64,000 bases of DNA from Verrucomicrobiota bacterium (GTDB lineage Bacteria > Verrucomicrobiota > Verrucomicrobiia > Opitutales > Opitutaceae). Position 1 is the first letter of the stretch; each line of letters begins with the position of its first letter. Location of the stretch: NCBI GenBank assembly GCA_016222805.1, contig JACRQG010000013.1:289296-353295 (forward strand), written 5' to 3'. The translations under genes and the position numbers were made by a program. The notes beneath the pieces were generated by a model that did not search any database, was not told the DNA's origin, and saw only the letters and a list, made by a program, of their open reading frames with translations. Of the stretch, positions 18,672 through 27,856 are shown one piece after another.

Positions 18672-19546
18672 ACCACACCACCGAAACGGCTCTCGGCTTT
18701 CTCGGCCTTGGGGCCATGGGCGGACCGATGGCACGCCGCCTCCTGGCGGCCGGCCACCGCGTGCAGGTGTTTGATCTTTCGCCGGAACGCCTGGCGGCCG
18801 TCGTGCGGGCCGGCGGAGAGCCGGCCTCCGAGGCCGCCGCGGTCGTGCGGCAGGCCGCGGTGGTGTTCACGAGCCTGCCCACCAACGAGGTTTTCCTCGC
18901 GGTGGCGGCCGAGGTCCTGCTGCCCCACGCCCGACCGGGGCAGGTGTTCGTTGACCTCGGCACCACGATTCCGGGAGAGACCCGGCGCCTGGCTGCGGCC
19001 TTTGCGGCGGTCGGGGCCACCTTGCTGGATGTGCCGGTGAGCGGGGGCGGCGCGGGGGCGGAAAACGGGCGCCTGCGCATGTTCGCCGGGGGCGACGAAG
19101 CCGTGTTCCGGCAGGTGCGTCCGCTGCTCGTGATCCTGGGCGGCGCCGACCGCATCACCTACTGCGGCCCGAGTGGTTGCGGTCAGATCGCCAAGGGAGT
19201 GAATCAGCTCAAGAGTGCCCTGGGGACGGCGGCGATGGTCGAGGCCCTCGCCTTCGCGGTGCGGGCCGGGGTGCCGGCCGCGACGATCGCCGCCGCCTTC
19301 GGCGCCGGTTCCCCCGAAGAGGCCAGCGGCATTGTGAAGTACGCCCGGGCGGTCGCGGCCAATCCCGACGCGCACTTCGGGATCAAGTTCCGGGAACTGC
19401 CGTACTACCTCGCCGAGGCGCAGGCGGGCGGTTTCTCCCTGCCCCTGACCGCCGCCCTCCACGCCTATTGTGACCGCGGGGAGCGCGTCGTCATCGACGA
19501 CGGCCGGCCGGCCCCGTCCTTCTGGCGCGAATTGCGCCTCCGCTGA
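18668..19546 (+). CDS. 3-hydroxyisobutyrate dehydrogenase-family oxidoreductase
   Basis: The 292-residue beta-hydroxyacid dehydrogenase has the NAD(P) motif GLGAMG (13-18), the substrate-site DVPVSGGGAGAENG, and the catalytic Lys in GCGQIAKGVNQ (Lys176). The family covers 3-hydroxyisobutyrate, tartronate semialdehyde and related reductases. In a sugar-acid locus, tartronate semialdehyde reduction or oxidation of a sugar-acid hydroxyl is plausible. It overlaps the isomerase gene by 4 bases and precedes the TonB receptor by 83 bases that carry a separate promoter and operator. Family is clear; substrate is not. Confidence 0.85.
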   Translation: MNHTTETALGFLGLGAMGGPMARRLLAAGHRVQVFDLSPERLAAVVRAGGEPASEAAAVVRQAAVVFTSLPTNEVFLAVAAEVLLPHARPGQVFVDLGTTIPGETRRLAAAFAAVGATLLDVPVSGGGAGAENGRLRMFAGGDEAVFRQVRPLLVILGGADRITYCGPSGCGQIAKGVNQLKSALGTAAMVEALAFAVRAGVPAATIAAAFGAGSPEEASGIVKYARAVAANPDAHFGIKFRELPYYLAEAQAGGFSLPLTAALHAYCDRGERVVIDDGRPAPSFWRELRLR

Positions 19547-19564
19547 AATTGTCCGCCTCCGGAC

Positions 19565-19593
19565 TTGACAGATGACGCCGCCCCGTCTCTAAC
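19565..19593 (+). promoter_or_regulatory. Sigma70-like promoter of the TonB receptor gene
   Basis: A consensus -35 box TTGACA (19565-19570) is followed after 17 bases by TCTAAC (19588-19593) as a -10 box, 4 of 6 matches to consensus. It lies about 40 bases before the receptor ATG. The -10 box is inside the 16-bp palindrome, the classic geometry for steric repression. Confidence 0.55.
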
Positions 19594-19603
19594 ACGTGTT
19601 AGA
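19588..19603. promoter_or_regulatory. Perfect 16-bp palindromic operator (LacI-type)
   Basis: TCTAACACGTGTTAGA is a perfect inverted repeat with a central CG, as in LacI/PurR-family operators. It overlaps the -10 box of the TonB receptor promoter. The 17702-17717 site next to the local lacI gene is a 12/16 match, which ties the operator to that repressor. Confidence 0.65.
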
Positions 19604-19629
19604 TAATTTTCGGCGCCGAACCTCACCCC

Positions 19630-21915
19630 ATGAAAAACACCCTGCCTCTCCTGGCCGCCCTGGCGGCCTTGCCTGCCTCCGTGCTGCCCGGCCAGTCGGC
19701 CCGGGTGCCGCCTGCGCCCGCCCGGGACGAAATTGTGCTGCTCTCGGACTTCGTGATCAACGCCGAGGCCAGCAATGGCTACTTCACGGCGAACTCGATC
19801 TCGGGCACGAGAGTCGCCGAGCAGATCAAGAACCTGCCGCTCAACCTGAGCGTGTTGTCGGAGGAGTTCCTGCGCGACGCCGCCATCTTCGATGTCGACA
19901 GCATCCTGCAATGGACCGCCTCCAACACCGGGCCGAACAACCCGCGCATCCGCGGCCTCAACTCCAACACGCGGGTCAACGGCTTTGGCGGCAGCGAACG
20001 CGATGATGCGATTTCCATCGGACGGGTGGAGGTGATCAAGGGGCCGGGGGCGATCATCTCCGGTTCCGGCGGACCCGGCGGCATCGTGAACGTGCTGACC
20101 AAGCGCCCCGGGGGGAAGAACAGTTTTTCCCTGGCGCAGATTGCCAACGACCGCGGCCTGCTGCGGACCGAGTTGGATGCGACCTACCGCGTCGACCGGA
20201 AGCTCGCGTTCCGCACCGCCGTCGCGCGCGTGCGCGAGAGCGGCTTCAGTTCCCAGCGCCTCAAGCAGGACTATTACGACTACGAGAAATCCGAGATGAC
20301 CTACTACGGGGTGGCGGAGTGGCGGCCGACCCCGCGCACACTGGTCACCGCCGATGTCACCTACCTCACGCAGCAGCGACCGTTCCGCGACCAGCCGAAT
20401 GTCCGCTGGGATACTTTCGGCCGGATTGCCCCCGCGACCGGCCAACCGACGGTGTATCTGGTCGAGGCGCCCTTCAACTACCCGAAGTCCTTCGGTTTGA
20501 GCGGCCCGGACGCCATCGACGACATCCACAACCTCCTCTTCGATGTCGAGGTCCTGCAGGAAATCACGCGCGACTTCCAGGCCAAGCTGGTGGTGAACGG
20601 AAAGAAGCGGGCGCGGTTCATCTTCGGCCCCGCCTCGACCGGTCTCGTTACCGCCAATGCCGCGCTCGTGACCGCCAATCCCACCCAGGGCCTGGTGGCC
20701 GGCGATCGTTACCTCTCCGTGCGCTGGGACCTCAGTGAGCAGGTGAATCCGTGGGCGCTCAACTACGAGCTCGATTTCATCTGGAAACACCGGCTCGGAG
20801 GCCTGGGCGACGGCAAGCTGCTCTTCGGGGGCAACAATGGCTTCGCCCCGTTCTGGTCCGCCAGCGGCCGCGGCCGGGCCGCGGGCACCAACGCCGAACA
20901 GCGCTACTATTTCCGCCTCGGGGACCTGAACCCGAACCGCGGCCGCCCGGCCGGCCTGAACCTGGTGATGGACGCGGTTCCACCGGGCACCCGCACGACC
21001 GAGCGCAACGCCTTCGTGGTGCACCAAGCCAGCCTCTGGGACGGACAGATGCACACGCTCGCCGGCCTCTTCTATTACGACTACCGGGATCAGCGCGTCA
21101 CGAACAACGTCCTCACGATTGCGAAAAACAACGGCATCAACCCGCAGATCGGCGTGGTGCGCCGACTCACCCGTGCGGTCAGCCTCTATGCGGTGCTGGC
21201 CAAGTCGATTCAGGGCCAGAACCAGCGCAACTCGCGGGGCGAGGTGTTGCCGCCGGTCAAGGGCATCAACTACGAGACGGGCCTGAAGGTGGAGACGGCC
21301 GATGGCCGGTACAGCGGCACGGCGAGCCTGTTCACGACCGATGCGTACAACCGCAACTTCAACGACCCGACCATTCCCGACATCTTCGGCAACACCAACC
21401 CCGGCGAACGCGTCGCGGGCGGGAAGGACCGGAGCAAGGGTGTGGACACGGAATTCGTGCTGACCCCGCGGCCGAACTGGCAGGTGATTCTCGGCTACGC
21501 CTACCTCGACACCCGGGTGGTCGAGGACCGCAAGGACCAGCCCCAGCGCATCGGCCAGCGGATCAACAACCACGCCTTCAACAATTACTCGCTCTGGACG
21601 CGTTACAACCTGAACCAGGGTGTGCTCAAGGGCGTCTCGTTCGGTGGCGGCATCCGCGGCGACAGCGGCGCCATCCGCCAGTATGTGACCCTGGCCGGCG
21701 TGCCGAAACCGGCGAACGATACCACCGACCCCTACGTCGAACTCTTCGTCGGCTACCAGCACCTGTTCGGCCGGACGAAGTTCTTCTCCACGCTCAACCT
21801 CAAGAACGTGACGCGGCAGGCGCGGTATTTCCAGTTCAAGGACAACTCCACCGCGCCGTACCTGGTCTGGAAGGACCCGATCGAGCCGTTGCTCCGCGTG
21901 GGGTTCGAATTCTAG
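19630..21915 (+). CDS. TonB-dependent outer-membrane receptor
   Basis: The 761-residue protein has a signal peptide, then a plug domain (SEEFLRDAAIFDVDSILQW ... VEVIKGPGAIISGSGGPGGIVN) and a 22-strand-type barrel ending in an aromatic C-terminal strand (LLRVGFEF), as needed for outer-membrane insertion. It imports a ligand too large for porins, using TonB energy. No SusD partner is present. It is the last gene of the local lacI regulon and has its own promoter/operator, so the ligand is probably the oligosaccharide handled by the pectate-lyase-like enzyme and isomerase next door. Confidence 0.9.
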   Translation: MKNTLPLLAALAALPASVLPGQSARVPPAPARDEIVLLSDFVINAEASNGYFTANSISGTRVAEQIKNLPLNLSVLSEEFLRDAAIFDVDSILQWTASNTGPNNPRIRGLNSNTRVNGFGGSERDDAISIGRVEVIKGPGAIISGSGGPGGIVNVLTKRPGGKNSFSLAQIANDRGLLRTELDATYRVDRKLAFRTAVARVRESGFSSQRLKQDYYDYEKSEMTYYGVAEWRPTPRTLVTADVTYLTQQRPFRDQPNVRWDTFGRIAPATGQPTVYLVEAPFNYPKSFGLSGPDAIDDIHNLLFDVEVLQEITRDFQAKLVVNGKKRARFIFGPASTGLVTANAALVTANPTQGLVAGDRYLSVRWDLSEQVNPWALNYELDFIWKHRLGGLGDGKLLFGGNNGFAPFWSASGRGRAAGTNAEQRYYFRLGDLNPNRGRPAGLNLVMDAVPPGTRTTERNAFVVHQASLWDGQMHTLAGLFYYDYRDQRVTNNVLTIAKNNGINPQIGVVRRLTRAVSLYAVLAKSIQGQNQRNSRGEVLPPVKGINYETGLKVETADGRYSGTASLFTTDAYNRNFNDPTIPDIFGNTNPGERVAGGKDRSKGVDTEFVLTPRPNWQVILGYAYLDTRVVEDRKDQPQRIGQRINNHAFNNYSLWTRYNLNQGVLKGVSFGGGIRGDSGAIRQYVTLAGVPKPANDTTDPYVELFVGYQHLFGRTKFFSTLNLKNVTRQARYFQFKDNSTAPYLVWKDPIEPLLRVGFEF

Positions 21916-22258
21916 CCCGGGACTGGGTCAACCCATGGAGCCTTCTTCCGGCGAACACTCGCCCCGCCCGCCTCCGGCGTGTCGGCGGCGGTCGGGTGGC
22001 GCTTTCGCGCCTCGGAAGGGGTTTTCATGCGAGCTCCTTCGCGCCGGCTCACGACGGTCTTCTGGTCGCCGGGGTCGCCGACCCCGGCCGGTACGGTCGG
22101 TTCTCGTGTCGAAGCCGGCCTCAGCGAGGCCAGCGACAGCCTGCGAGGCTTCTCCCGGGGATGCGGCCGTGGGTCGCGATGGGAGATCCCCGGGCTAGGC
22201 TCCAATCCTCTCCGTCCTGTTCGTTTCCGCCGCGACCGCCCGGCGGCCGGTATCAATC
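21916..22258. other. Intergenic region with palindromic cluster
   Basis: No gene is seen. A compact set of inverted repeats lies at 22111-22152. The 3' part should contain the promoter of the next operon, but no clear boxes were found. Confidence 0.4.
22111..22152. repeat. Nested inverted repeats (REP-like)
   Basis: GAAGCC (22111-22116) pairs with GGCTTC (22147-22152), enclosing GGCCT-CAGCG-AGGCC. A competing hairpin AGCCT-GCG-AGGCT spans 22138-22150. The shared core CTCAGCGA also occurs in the 12.9-kb intergenic hairpin, hinting at a dispersed palindromic family. Confidence 0.35.
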
Positions 22259-23806
22259 ATGTCCGTCTCACCCGATTCGATCCAAGTCGCCTGGTTGCCG
22301 CTGAGCGAGGACCCGGCGTTGCTGGCCTCGGTCCTCGCGCAGGCGGGCCCATGGGGCGTGCGCGCGGTGCATCTTTCGCACGCCCTCTGCCACGATGCCG
22401 ACGACCTGCTGGAGGACGCGGGGCGGGCGGAGCGGATGGCGGAGTTTGTGCGCCGCTGCCGGGCGGCCGGCCTGCGGGTGTGGTGCTGGACGCACGAAAT
22501 CTGCCGGCCGCCGGCCGACTGCCTCCAGGCCGGTCAGCTCGACTTCGATGCCCCCGCGCTCTGGCAGCATCTCGCCGCGAAGTACCAGCGGTTTCTGACC
22601 GCAGTGCTGCCGGATCTCGAGGGACTGGTGCTGACCTGCGCCGAGACGGACTTTCTCGTGTATCACGACCGCGATCTGCGCAGCGGCAGCACCCGGCCCG
22701 CCCGCACGACCCGGCTCGCGCGTGCCCTGCATGACTGCTGCCGCCGGCACGGCTGCCGACTGGCGCTGCGGGATTTCGTCTATCGCCGGACTGAGGTGTC
22801 GGACATGGCGCAGGCCATCGGCGACTGCCCGCCGGACCTGATCGTCATGACCAAGTCGGTGCCCCATGACTGGCATCCGTTCTACCCGTCCAATCCCTTG
22901 CTCGGCGCGGTGGGCGGCCGCGAGCAATGGATGGAACTCGACCTGGGCCACGAGTACGAAGGCCAGCACCTGTATCCTTACGCCGAGGTCGAGGCCAACC
23001 TGGTTCGCCTCCGTGACGGCTATGCCCGCGGGGTGCGGACCTTTGCCGTCCGGCTCGATCGTGCGGTGGAGTTTCGGGGCGTCTCCGCCCTGCACTGCCC
23101 GTGGGGTCGGTTGGAATTGCTCACCCTGCGGCGCTTTGCGGAAGACCCCGGGGTCGCGGCCGAGACAATCTGGGGCGAGTGGGAGCGCACGCAGTTCCCG
23201 GGTGCCCGCCGCGCCGTCGAACTTGCGACGCGGGCCGTGCAGACCCTGCTGTTTCCCCAGCGGTTTTGGTACGCCGACCACAGTCGCCTGCCGACGTGGG
23301 AATACGCCGCCACCCACCTCGTCGACGGCAACGCCGATCGTCTGCCGATCTGGACAGGCCGCGCCGAAGACGCCGCCGCCGAAGCTGAGTTCCGCGGCAT
23401 GTCGGCAACTTGGCGGCAGGTGTTGCAGGCCGAGGCCCGGGAGGGCCTGGCCCTTGCGCGCGAGTGCGTCCGTCTGATCCGCGGCGCCCCCCACGCTGCA
23501 CCGGAACTCGACGCGTGGCGGCAGGCTGCCGATTCCCTCGAGGCGTGGAGCGAGCTCTTCGCGCTCCACCGGGAGGCGTTCTTCGCCATCGAGGTGCTGC
23601 GCTGGCATTCCGCCCCGGCCGGCGCCGCGGCGGCGGAGTCGGCGGTGGACGAACTGGAACGCGCCTGCGTCCGCTGGGCGCCCCGGCTGGCGCATCAGAG
23701 GTTGGAAAACGAACGCGCCACCGCACACTTTCCCCGGGTAATCGCCAGCCTGCGTACCGCCGCCGCGGCACGGTGTTCGGGCGTGCCCGTCGCCCCCTCT
23801 CTTTGA
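22259..23806 (+). CDS. GH67-like TIM-barrel protein, paralogue 1
   Basis: The 515-residue cytoplasmic protein (no signal) is built as a TIM barrel plus helical C-terminus. Near residues 125-132 it has LTCAETD. At 204-215 it has DWHPFYPSNPLL, and at 231-235 HEYEG. The last recalls the QEYxG block of family 67 alpha-glucuronidases. The 29.3-kb protein carries matching blocks with identical spacing, so the two are divergent paralogues. It probably hydrolyses an imported glycoside, but catalytic residues cannot be named with confidence. It opens the sugar-import array; the beta-propeller gene follows 3 bases after its stop. Confidence 0.55.
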   Translation: MSVSPDSIQVAWLPLSEDPALLASVLAQAGPWGVRAVHLSHALCHDADDLLEDAGRAERMAEFVRRCRAAGLRVWCWTHEICRPPADCLQAGQLDFDAPALWQHLAAKYQRFLTAVLPDLEGLVLTCAETDFLVYHDRDLRSGSTRPARTTRLARALHDCCRRHGCRLALRDFVYRRTEVSDMAQAIGDCPPDLIVMTKSVPHDWHPFYPSNPLLGAVGGREQWMELDLGHEYEGQHLYPYAEVEANLVRLRDGYARGVRTFAVRLDRAVEFRGVSALHCPWGRLELLTLRRFAEDPGVAAETIWGEWERTQFPGARRAVELATRAVQTLLFPQRFWYADHSRLPTWEYAATHLVDGNADRLPIWTGRAEDAAAEAEFRGMSATWRQVLQAEAREGLALARECVRLIRGAPHAAPELDAWRQAADSLEAWSELFALHREAFFAIEVLRWHSAPAGAAAAESAVDELERACVRWAPRLAHQRLENERATAHFPRVIASLRTAAAARCSGVPVAPSL

Positions 23807-23809
23807 TAT

Positions 23810-25393
23810 ATGAAGCCCGCCGTCCGCCACCTCTTTCCGTTGCTGTTGTTGGTGCCAGCTCTCGCCGCCGCCGAACCCCGCGCGGCTCGCGTCCTGTTTG
23901 ATTTCGAGTCCGGCACTTTTGCCGGCTGGACCCAGGAGGGCGAAGAGGCCTTCGGTCTGCGGCCGGTCGATCCCGCGGCAGAGATGCTGCACGCGCAACC
24001 CCCCAACGGCCGCTATCGGTTCGCGGGCTGGGAAGGGCGGTACCTCGTGTCCCACAATATCACGCTCTCAAAGCGGTTCGGGCTGCGGGTGACGCGGGTG
24101 CCGGGGGGAAGGCTGGTCAGCGACCCTTTCACGATCGATCGGGATTTTCTCACCTTCAAACTCGGGGCCGTCCTCAACCCCGGCGTGTATGTCGCCCTGG
24201 TCTTGGAGCCCGAAGGGGCCGGTCCGGCCGAAGCGACGGGGCGGCCGGCCGTCGTTCCGGTGCGCACCGCGTACGGCAACAACAAGTTTGACCTCGTGCT
24301 GCGCGGCTGGGAGGTGCGCGAGTATCGCCAGCGGCGCGCCCGCCTCCATCTCGTGGCCGACACCGGCGCCCGCGTGCTCTTCCGCGTCGACCATTTCGTC
24401 CTCACCGACACCCCGCTGCCCGACGACGTGCTTTACGCCCGTTCCCACTGGCTCGACACCCCGTTGCTCGCGCCCGGCAAATACCACCTCATGTTCGACG
24501 CCCGTCAGGTCGGTCCCGCCTTCTGGCATGCCTCGGTCGTGCAAGGGCATGACGGCCGGTGGCATTGCTTCGCGGAGGAGTCGAAGGAGGCGAATGGCTA
24601 CCTCGGCCATGCCAACAATCTGGTGTACCACGCCAGTGCCGCCGATCTGCGCGGCCAGTGGTCGTCCTTCGAGCCGGTCTTCTTCCGGGATCGCGACCGG
24701 GGGGAAACGTGGTTGCGCGACCCCACCGTCGTCTACGACCCAGCGCGACGGCTTTACGTCATGACGTACTGGGGTTCGGGCCGCAGCCCCACGGCCGGGC
24801 CGTTTGGCATCCATCTGGCCACTTCGCGCGATGGTGAGCACTGGGAACGCGATGCCCGCAACCCGATTTTCACCCACGACTTCGCCCCGCTTAACGGCGC
24901 GATCGTGCGCGAAGGCGGCCGTTGGGTGATGCTCTACAGCAACGTGGGCGACGAAGCCGTGCCCGTCGATCGCTGCCGCCTTTTCGCCCGCACCAGCGAC
25001 AACCTCCGCGAGTGGAGCGGGCCGCGCGAAATCCGGGTGACATCGACGCAGGGGCAGGAACTGGGCCACAGCCGGCCCCAGGCCTTCCAGCGTGGCAAGG
25101 AGTGGTTCCTGCTCACCAACAATCGCACGAGCCAGCAGGGTCGCACGCGTTTTCTCTTCACCCAGGTTTACACCGGCCCGGACCTCTTCTCCTGGGACGT
25201 GGAACGCGACTACCGCGGCAATCTCAACGTCTTCGACTCCAGTTCCGTCGTGATCGACGCGGCGGGCGACTGGAACCTCGTGCACTGTCATGTCACCTCC
25301 GGCGGTCCCTGGATTGCCCGGTTGCGCTTTCATGACGAGATTCCGCGCCGCGCCTGCCCGGTCGATTGGCCGGGCATTCCGCTCGCCAACTAA
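23810..25393 (+). CDS. Secreted five-bladed beta-propeller glycosidase (GH32/GH43-like)
   Basis: The protein has 527 residues and a signal peptide (LFPLLLLVPALAAA). An N-terminal beta-sandwich begins LFDFESGTFAGWTQEG at about 28 and includes RFAGWEGRYLVS, as in modules attached to family 32 and related enzymes. The catalytic propeller from about 225 has WLRDPTVVYDP (the RDP motif of GH32/GH43/GH68), HLATSRDGEHWER and LFARTSDNLREWSG. Family members cleave fructans, arabinans or xylans; which applies here is open. The ATG at 23810 follows the previous stop by 3 bases, so translation is probably coupled. It should act in the periplasm or outside, upstream of the ABC importer encoded next. Confidence 0.75.
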   Translation: MKPAVRHLFPLLLLVPALAAAEPRAARVLFDFESGTFAGWTQEGEEAFGLRPVDPAAEMLHAQPPNGRYRFAGWEGRYLVSHNITLSKRFGLRVTRVPGGRLVSDPFTIDRDFLTFKLGAVLNPGVYVALVLEPEGAGPAEATGRPAVVPVRTAYGNNKFDLVLRGWEVREYRQRRARLHLVADTGARVLFRVDHFVLTDTPLPDDVLYARSHWLDTPLLAPGKYHLMFDARQVGPAFWHASVVQGHDGRWHCFAEESKEANGYLGHANNLVYHASAADLRGQWSSFEPVFFRDRDRGETWLRDPTVVYDPARRLYVMTYWGSGRSPTAGPFGIHLATSRDGEHWERDARNPIFTHDFAPLNGAIVREGGRWVMLYSNVGDEAVPVDRCRLFARTSDNLREWSGPREIRVTSTQGQELGHSRPQAFQRGKEWFLLTNNRTSQQGRTRFLFTQVYTGPDLFSWDVERDYRGNLNVFDSSSVVIDAAGDWNLVHCHVTSGGPWIARLRFHDEIPRRACPVDWPGIPLAN

Positions 25394-25418
25394 GTCGGCG
25401 TTCCCTCCTGGTTGTCCC

Positions 25419-26228
25419 ATGCCCGTCTTCACCCGAAGCGTTGCCGTCGCGCTCTGCGGTCTCACGGCCGGGCCCGCGGCTGGTGCCGCTGGCGCGGAGA
25501 CGGTGGCGGCCTGGGAGGAAGGCGCGCAGCTGTCCTTCGCCGATGCCGCGCGGCACTTTGCGCGGTTGGGCGACTCGCGCGAGGCGCGATTCGGCCGCGC
25601 GGTCATGCTGGTGAACGCGCAGCCGAAGACCCTGGCCAACGTGGCCGAGGGGAGGGCGCTCTTCCTGGCGCTGCGCCGCGAGCGCGCGGACGACGAGCCG
25701 GGCATCGGGGCGCTGTATTACCTCGCGCGCATCGCGCAGTTTCACGAAGCGCGCCCCGACCTGGCGGCCGCCCGGACCTCCTTCGCCACGCTCGTCGCGG
25801 AGCACGGCGATCACTTCTACGGCCAGCTTGCCCGCTTCAAGCTCGCGACGCTCGCCCTCTACGACGCGGCCGACACCCGCCCGCCGGCCGAGCGGCTGGC
25901 CGCTGCCGAGGCCCTCGGGGAGCCGCTGCACCATCCCGGAATCAAGCGCGATTTCCACCTTCTCGCCGCCGAGGCCCATCTCCGCTTCCATCTTTCCGTC
26001 GAGCACGCGCTGCGGCATTTCCTCGCCGCGGAGAGCGGCCGCGCTCCGGTGCGCGATGTGGTGCGGGCCGCGCTTTTCCTCCAGATCGGCGAATGCGCCC
26101 GCGAACTCGGCCGCCACGGGCTCGCCCGGCGTTTCTATGAGCGCTTCCTGGCGGAGTTTCCCCGCGATGCGCGCGGGGCGACCGTGCGGGCCCGTCTGGC
26201 GGGGTTGCCGCGGGAGGTTGCGCCATGA
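25419..26228 (+). CDS. Secreted TPR-like helical repeat protein
   Basis: The 269-residue protein has an Ala-rich signal peptide (VAVALCGLTAGPAAGAAGA) and is otherwise alpha-helical with TPR-like periodicity. Examples are LSFADAARHFARLGDSREARFG, ALYYLARIAQFHEARPDLAAARTSF and FLQIGECARELGRHGLARRFYERFLAEFPRD. The last is the standard tetratricopeptide pattern. It lies 25 bases after the glycosidase and overlaps the binding-protein start by 4 bases. A periplasmic scaffold for the import system is likely; there is no enzymatic motif. The start is set by the signal peptide. Confidence 0.7.
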   Translation: MPVFTRSVAVALCGLTAGPAAGAAGAETVAAWEEGAQLSFADAARHFARLGDSREARFGRAVMLVNAQPKTLANVAEGRALFLALRRERADDEPGIGALYYLARIAQFHEARPDLAAARTSFATLVAEHGDHFYGQLARFKLATLALYDAADTRPPAERLAAAEALGEPLHHPGIKRDFHLLAAEAHLRFHLSVEHALRHFLAAESGRAPVRDVVRAALFLQIGECARELGRHGLARRFYERFLAEFPRDARGATVRARLAGLPREVAP

Positions 26229-27856
26229 ATCCCGGTCGCCTGTTGCGCGGGTGCGCGCTCGGACTGCTGGTCGGGTGCTTCGGGTTTGGTGCCTTCCGGC
26301 TGCTGCACCGCCACCAGCGGGAACACGACCCGAACCGCGTGACAGTGCGTTTCGCCCACTGGCAACTCGAGGCGGGGGTGGCGGAGGGGTTCGATCGAAT
26401 CGCCCGGGACTACGAGCGACGGCACCCGCACGTGCGGATCGAGCAGTTGCGCATTCCCGAACGGGTGTTTGCGCAGTGGGCGACCACCCAGCTGATCGGC
26501 GGCACCGCGCCGGATCTCATCGAACTCGGCTTCAACATCGACACCCTCCTCAAGGCCCGCCACTTCGAGCCGATTTCGCGGTTCATCGACGCCCCCAACC
26601 CGTACAACGCGGGCACGCCGCTCGCCGGGCAACCCTGGCGCAACACCTTTGTCGACGGCCTTGACTCCGGCTTCGACGAGAAACTCGGCGACTATTACGG
26701 CATCCCCAGTTTCTTCGCGACCATCCGCGTCTACTGCAACCGCAACCTGTTGCGCGAAATCACCGGCGGCGAACAGCTCCCGGGGAGTTACGACGAGTTG
26801 CTGGCCCTGTGCGAAAAGACCCGCGCCTTCGCCGCCCGCACCGGTCGGGCCCTCGTGCCCATCGCCGCCTCCCGCGACAACGCGCCGTACCTGCTCGACG
26901 AACTCTTCGCCGCCCAGAGCCAGAAACTGGTGCACGCCTTCAGCCCGCTGCGCAAACTGCTGCCGTCGCAGGACGGGTTCTTCAGCGGTTATCTCGCCGG
27001 CGAGTGGAACTTCGACACCCCAGCCATTCGATCCGGGCTCACGCTGATGCGGGAGGTGGGCCAGTACCTGCAGCCGGGTTTCCTGCAACTCCGGCGGGAG
27101 GACGCCATGTTTCATTTCTGCCAGGGCAAGGCGCTGCTGGTCGCCGCCGGCAGTTGGGAGGCCACTGGCCTGCGCACCCAGGCCCGGTTTCCCCTCGGGG
27201 TGTTCCGGCTGCCGGTGCCGGGGCCGGATCACCCGCGCTATGGGACGCACACCTGGGGCCGCCCGGCCGAATCGGGGGGGCGCACCGCCGAGTCCGGCGG
27301 CCGCCGGACCACGGGACCGTTCGGCCTGTATCAGGGGTCCAAGCACCCGGACGTGGCCCTCGATTTCCTGCGCTTCCTCAGCAGCCAGCGGGCGCACCAG
27401 GCGTTCATCGACCGCAGTGGCTGGCTGCCAGTGGTGGTCGGGGTCGAACCGCCGGAGAGCATGCGGGACTTTGCACCCGATCCGGAAGGCGCCCTGGGCG
27501 GACTCAGCCTGCGGTGGGGCGCGGAGATTCTGCGGATCACGGAGAACAACTGGCACCTGCTCTTTGCCCCGCACGGCGGGGTCGAGGCCTTTGTCGCCGA
27601 AGTGGCGCCCCGCTATCGCGAGGCGATGGCCGCCGACATGCGCCGCCGCGACCGGAGGTCTTTCCAGCAGCTCATGCTCGGAGACTCCAGCCTCGAGGCG
27701 GTGCGTCAGCTCGCCGCCCGGCAACCCGATGATCCCGGGCAGCAGTTCAAGCTGGAGGCGCTGCTGCAGACGCAGAACGAACGCGATGTGTATTACTATT
27801 ACATGAACCACCGGCTGGCGGACATTGCCCGCACCAACCCTGAAACCACCCGCTGA
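26225..27856 (+). CDS. Sugar ABC transporter substrate-binding protein
   Basis: The 543-residue extracellular binding protein (family 1) has an N-terminal membrane anchor (LLRGCALGLLVGCFGFGAF). The core shows TVRFAHWQLEAGVAEGFDRIA, IGGTAPDLIELGF and a C-lobe with FCQGKALLVAAGSWEA and KHPDVALDFLRFLSS. It is larger than the usual 420 residues. Part of the excess is a C-terminal helical extension of about 100 residues ending RLADIARTNPETTR. A short tandem duplication (AESGGRTAESGGR) sits in a loop near residue 345. It captures the oligosaccharide for the permeases encoded at 31-33 kb. It overlaps both neighbours, showing a tight operon. Confidence 0.85.
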   Translation: MNPGRLLRGCALGLLVGCFGFGAFRLLHRHQREHDPNRVTVRFAHWQLEAGVAEGFDRIARDYERRHPHVRIEQLRIPERVFAQWATTQLIGGTAPDLIELGFNIDTLLKARHFEPISRFIDAPNPYNAGTPLAGQPWRNTFVDGLDSGFDEKLGDYYGIPSFFATIRVYCNRNLLREITGGEQLPGSYDELLALCEKTRAFAARTGRALVPIAASRDNAPYLLDELFAAQSQKLVHAFSPLRKLLPSQDGFFSGYLAGEWNFDTPAIRSGLTLMREVGQYLQPGFLQLRREDAMFHFCQGKALLVAAGSWEATGLRTQARFPLGVFRLPVPGPDHPRYGTHTWGRPAESGGRTAESGGRRTTGPFGLYQGSKHPDVALDFLRFLSSQRAHQAFIDRSGWLPVVVGVEPPESMRDFAPDPEGALGGLSLRWGAEILRITENNWHLLFAPHGGVEAFVAEVAPRYREAMAADMRRRDRRSFQQLMLGDSSLEAVRQLAARQPDDPGQQFKLEALLQTQNERDVYYYYMNHRLADIARTNPETTR

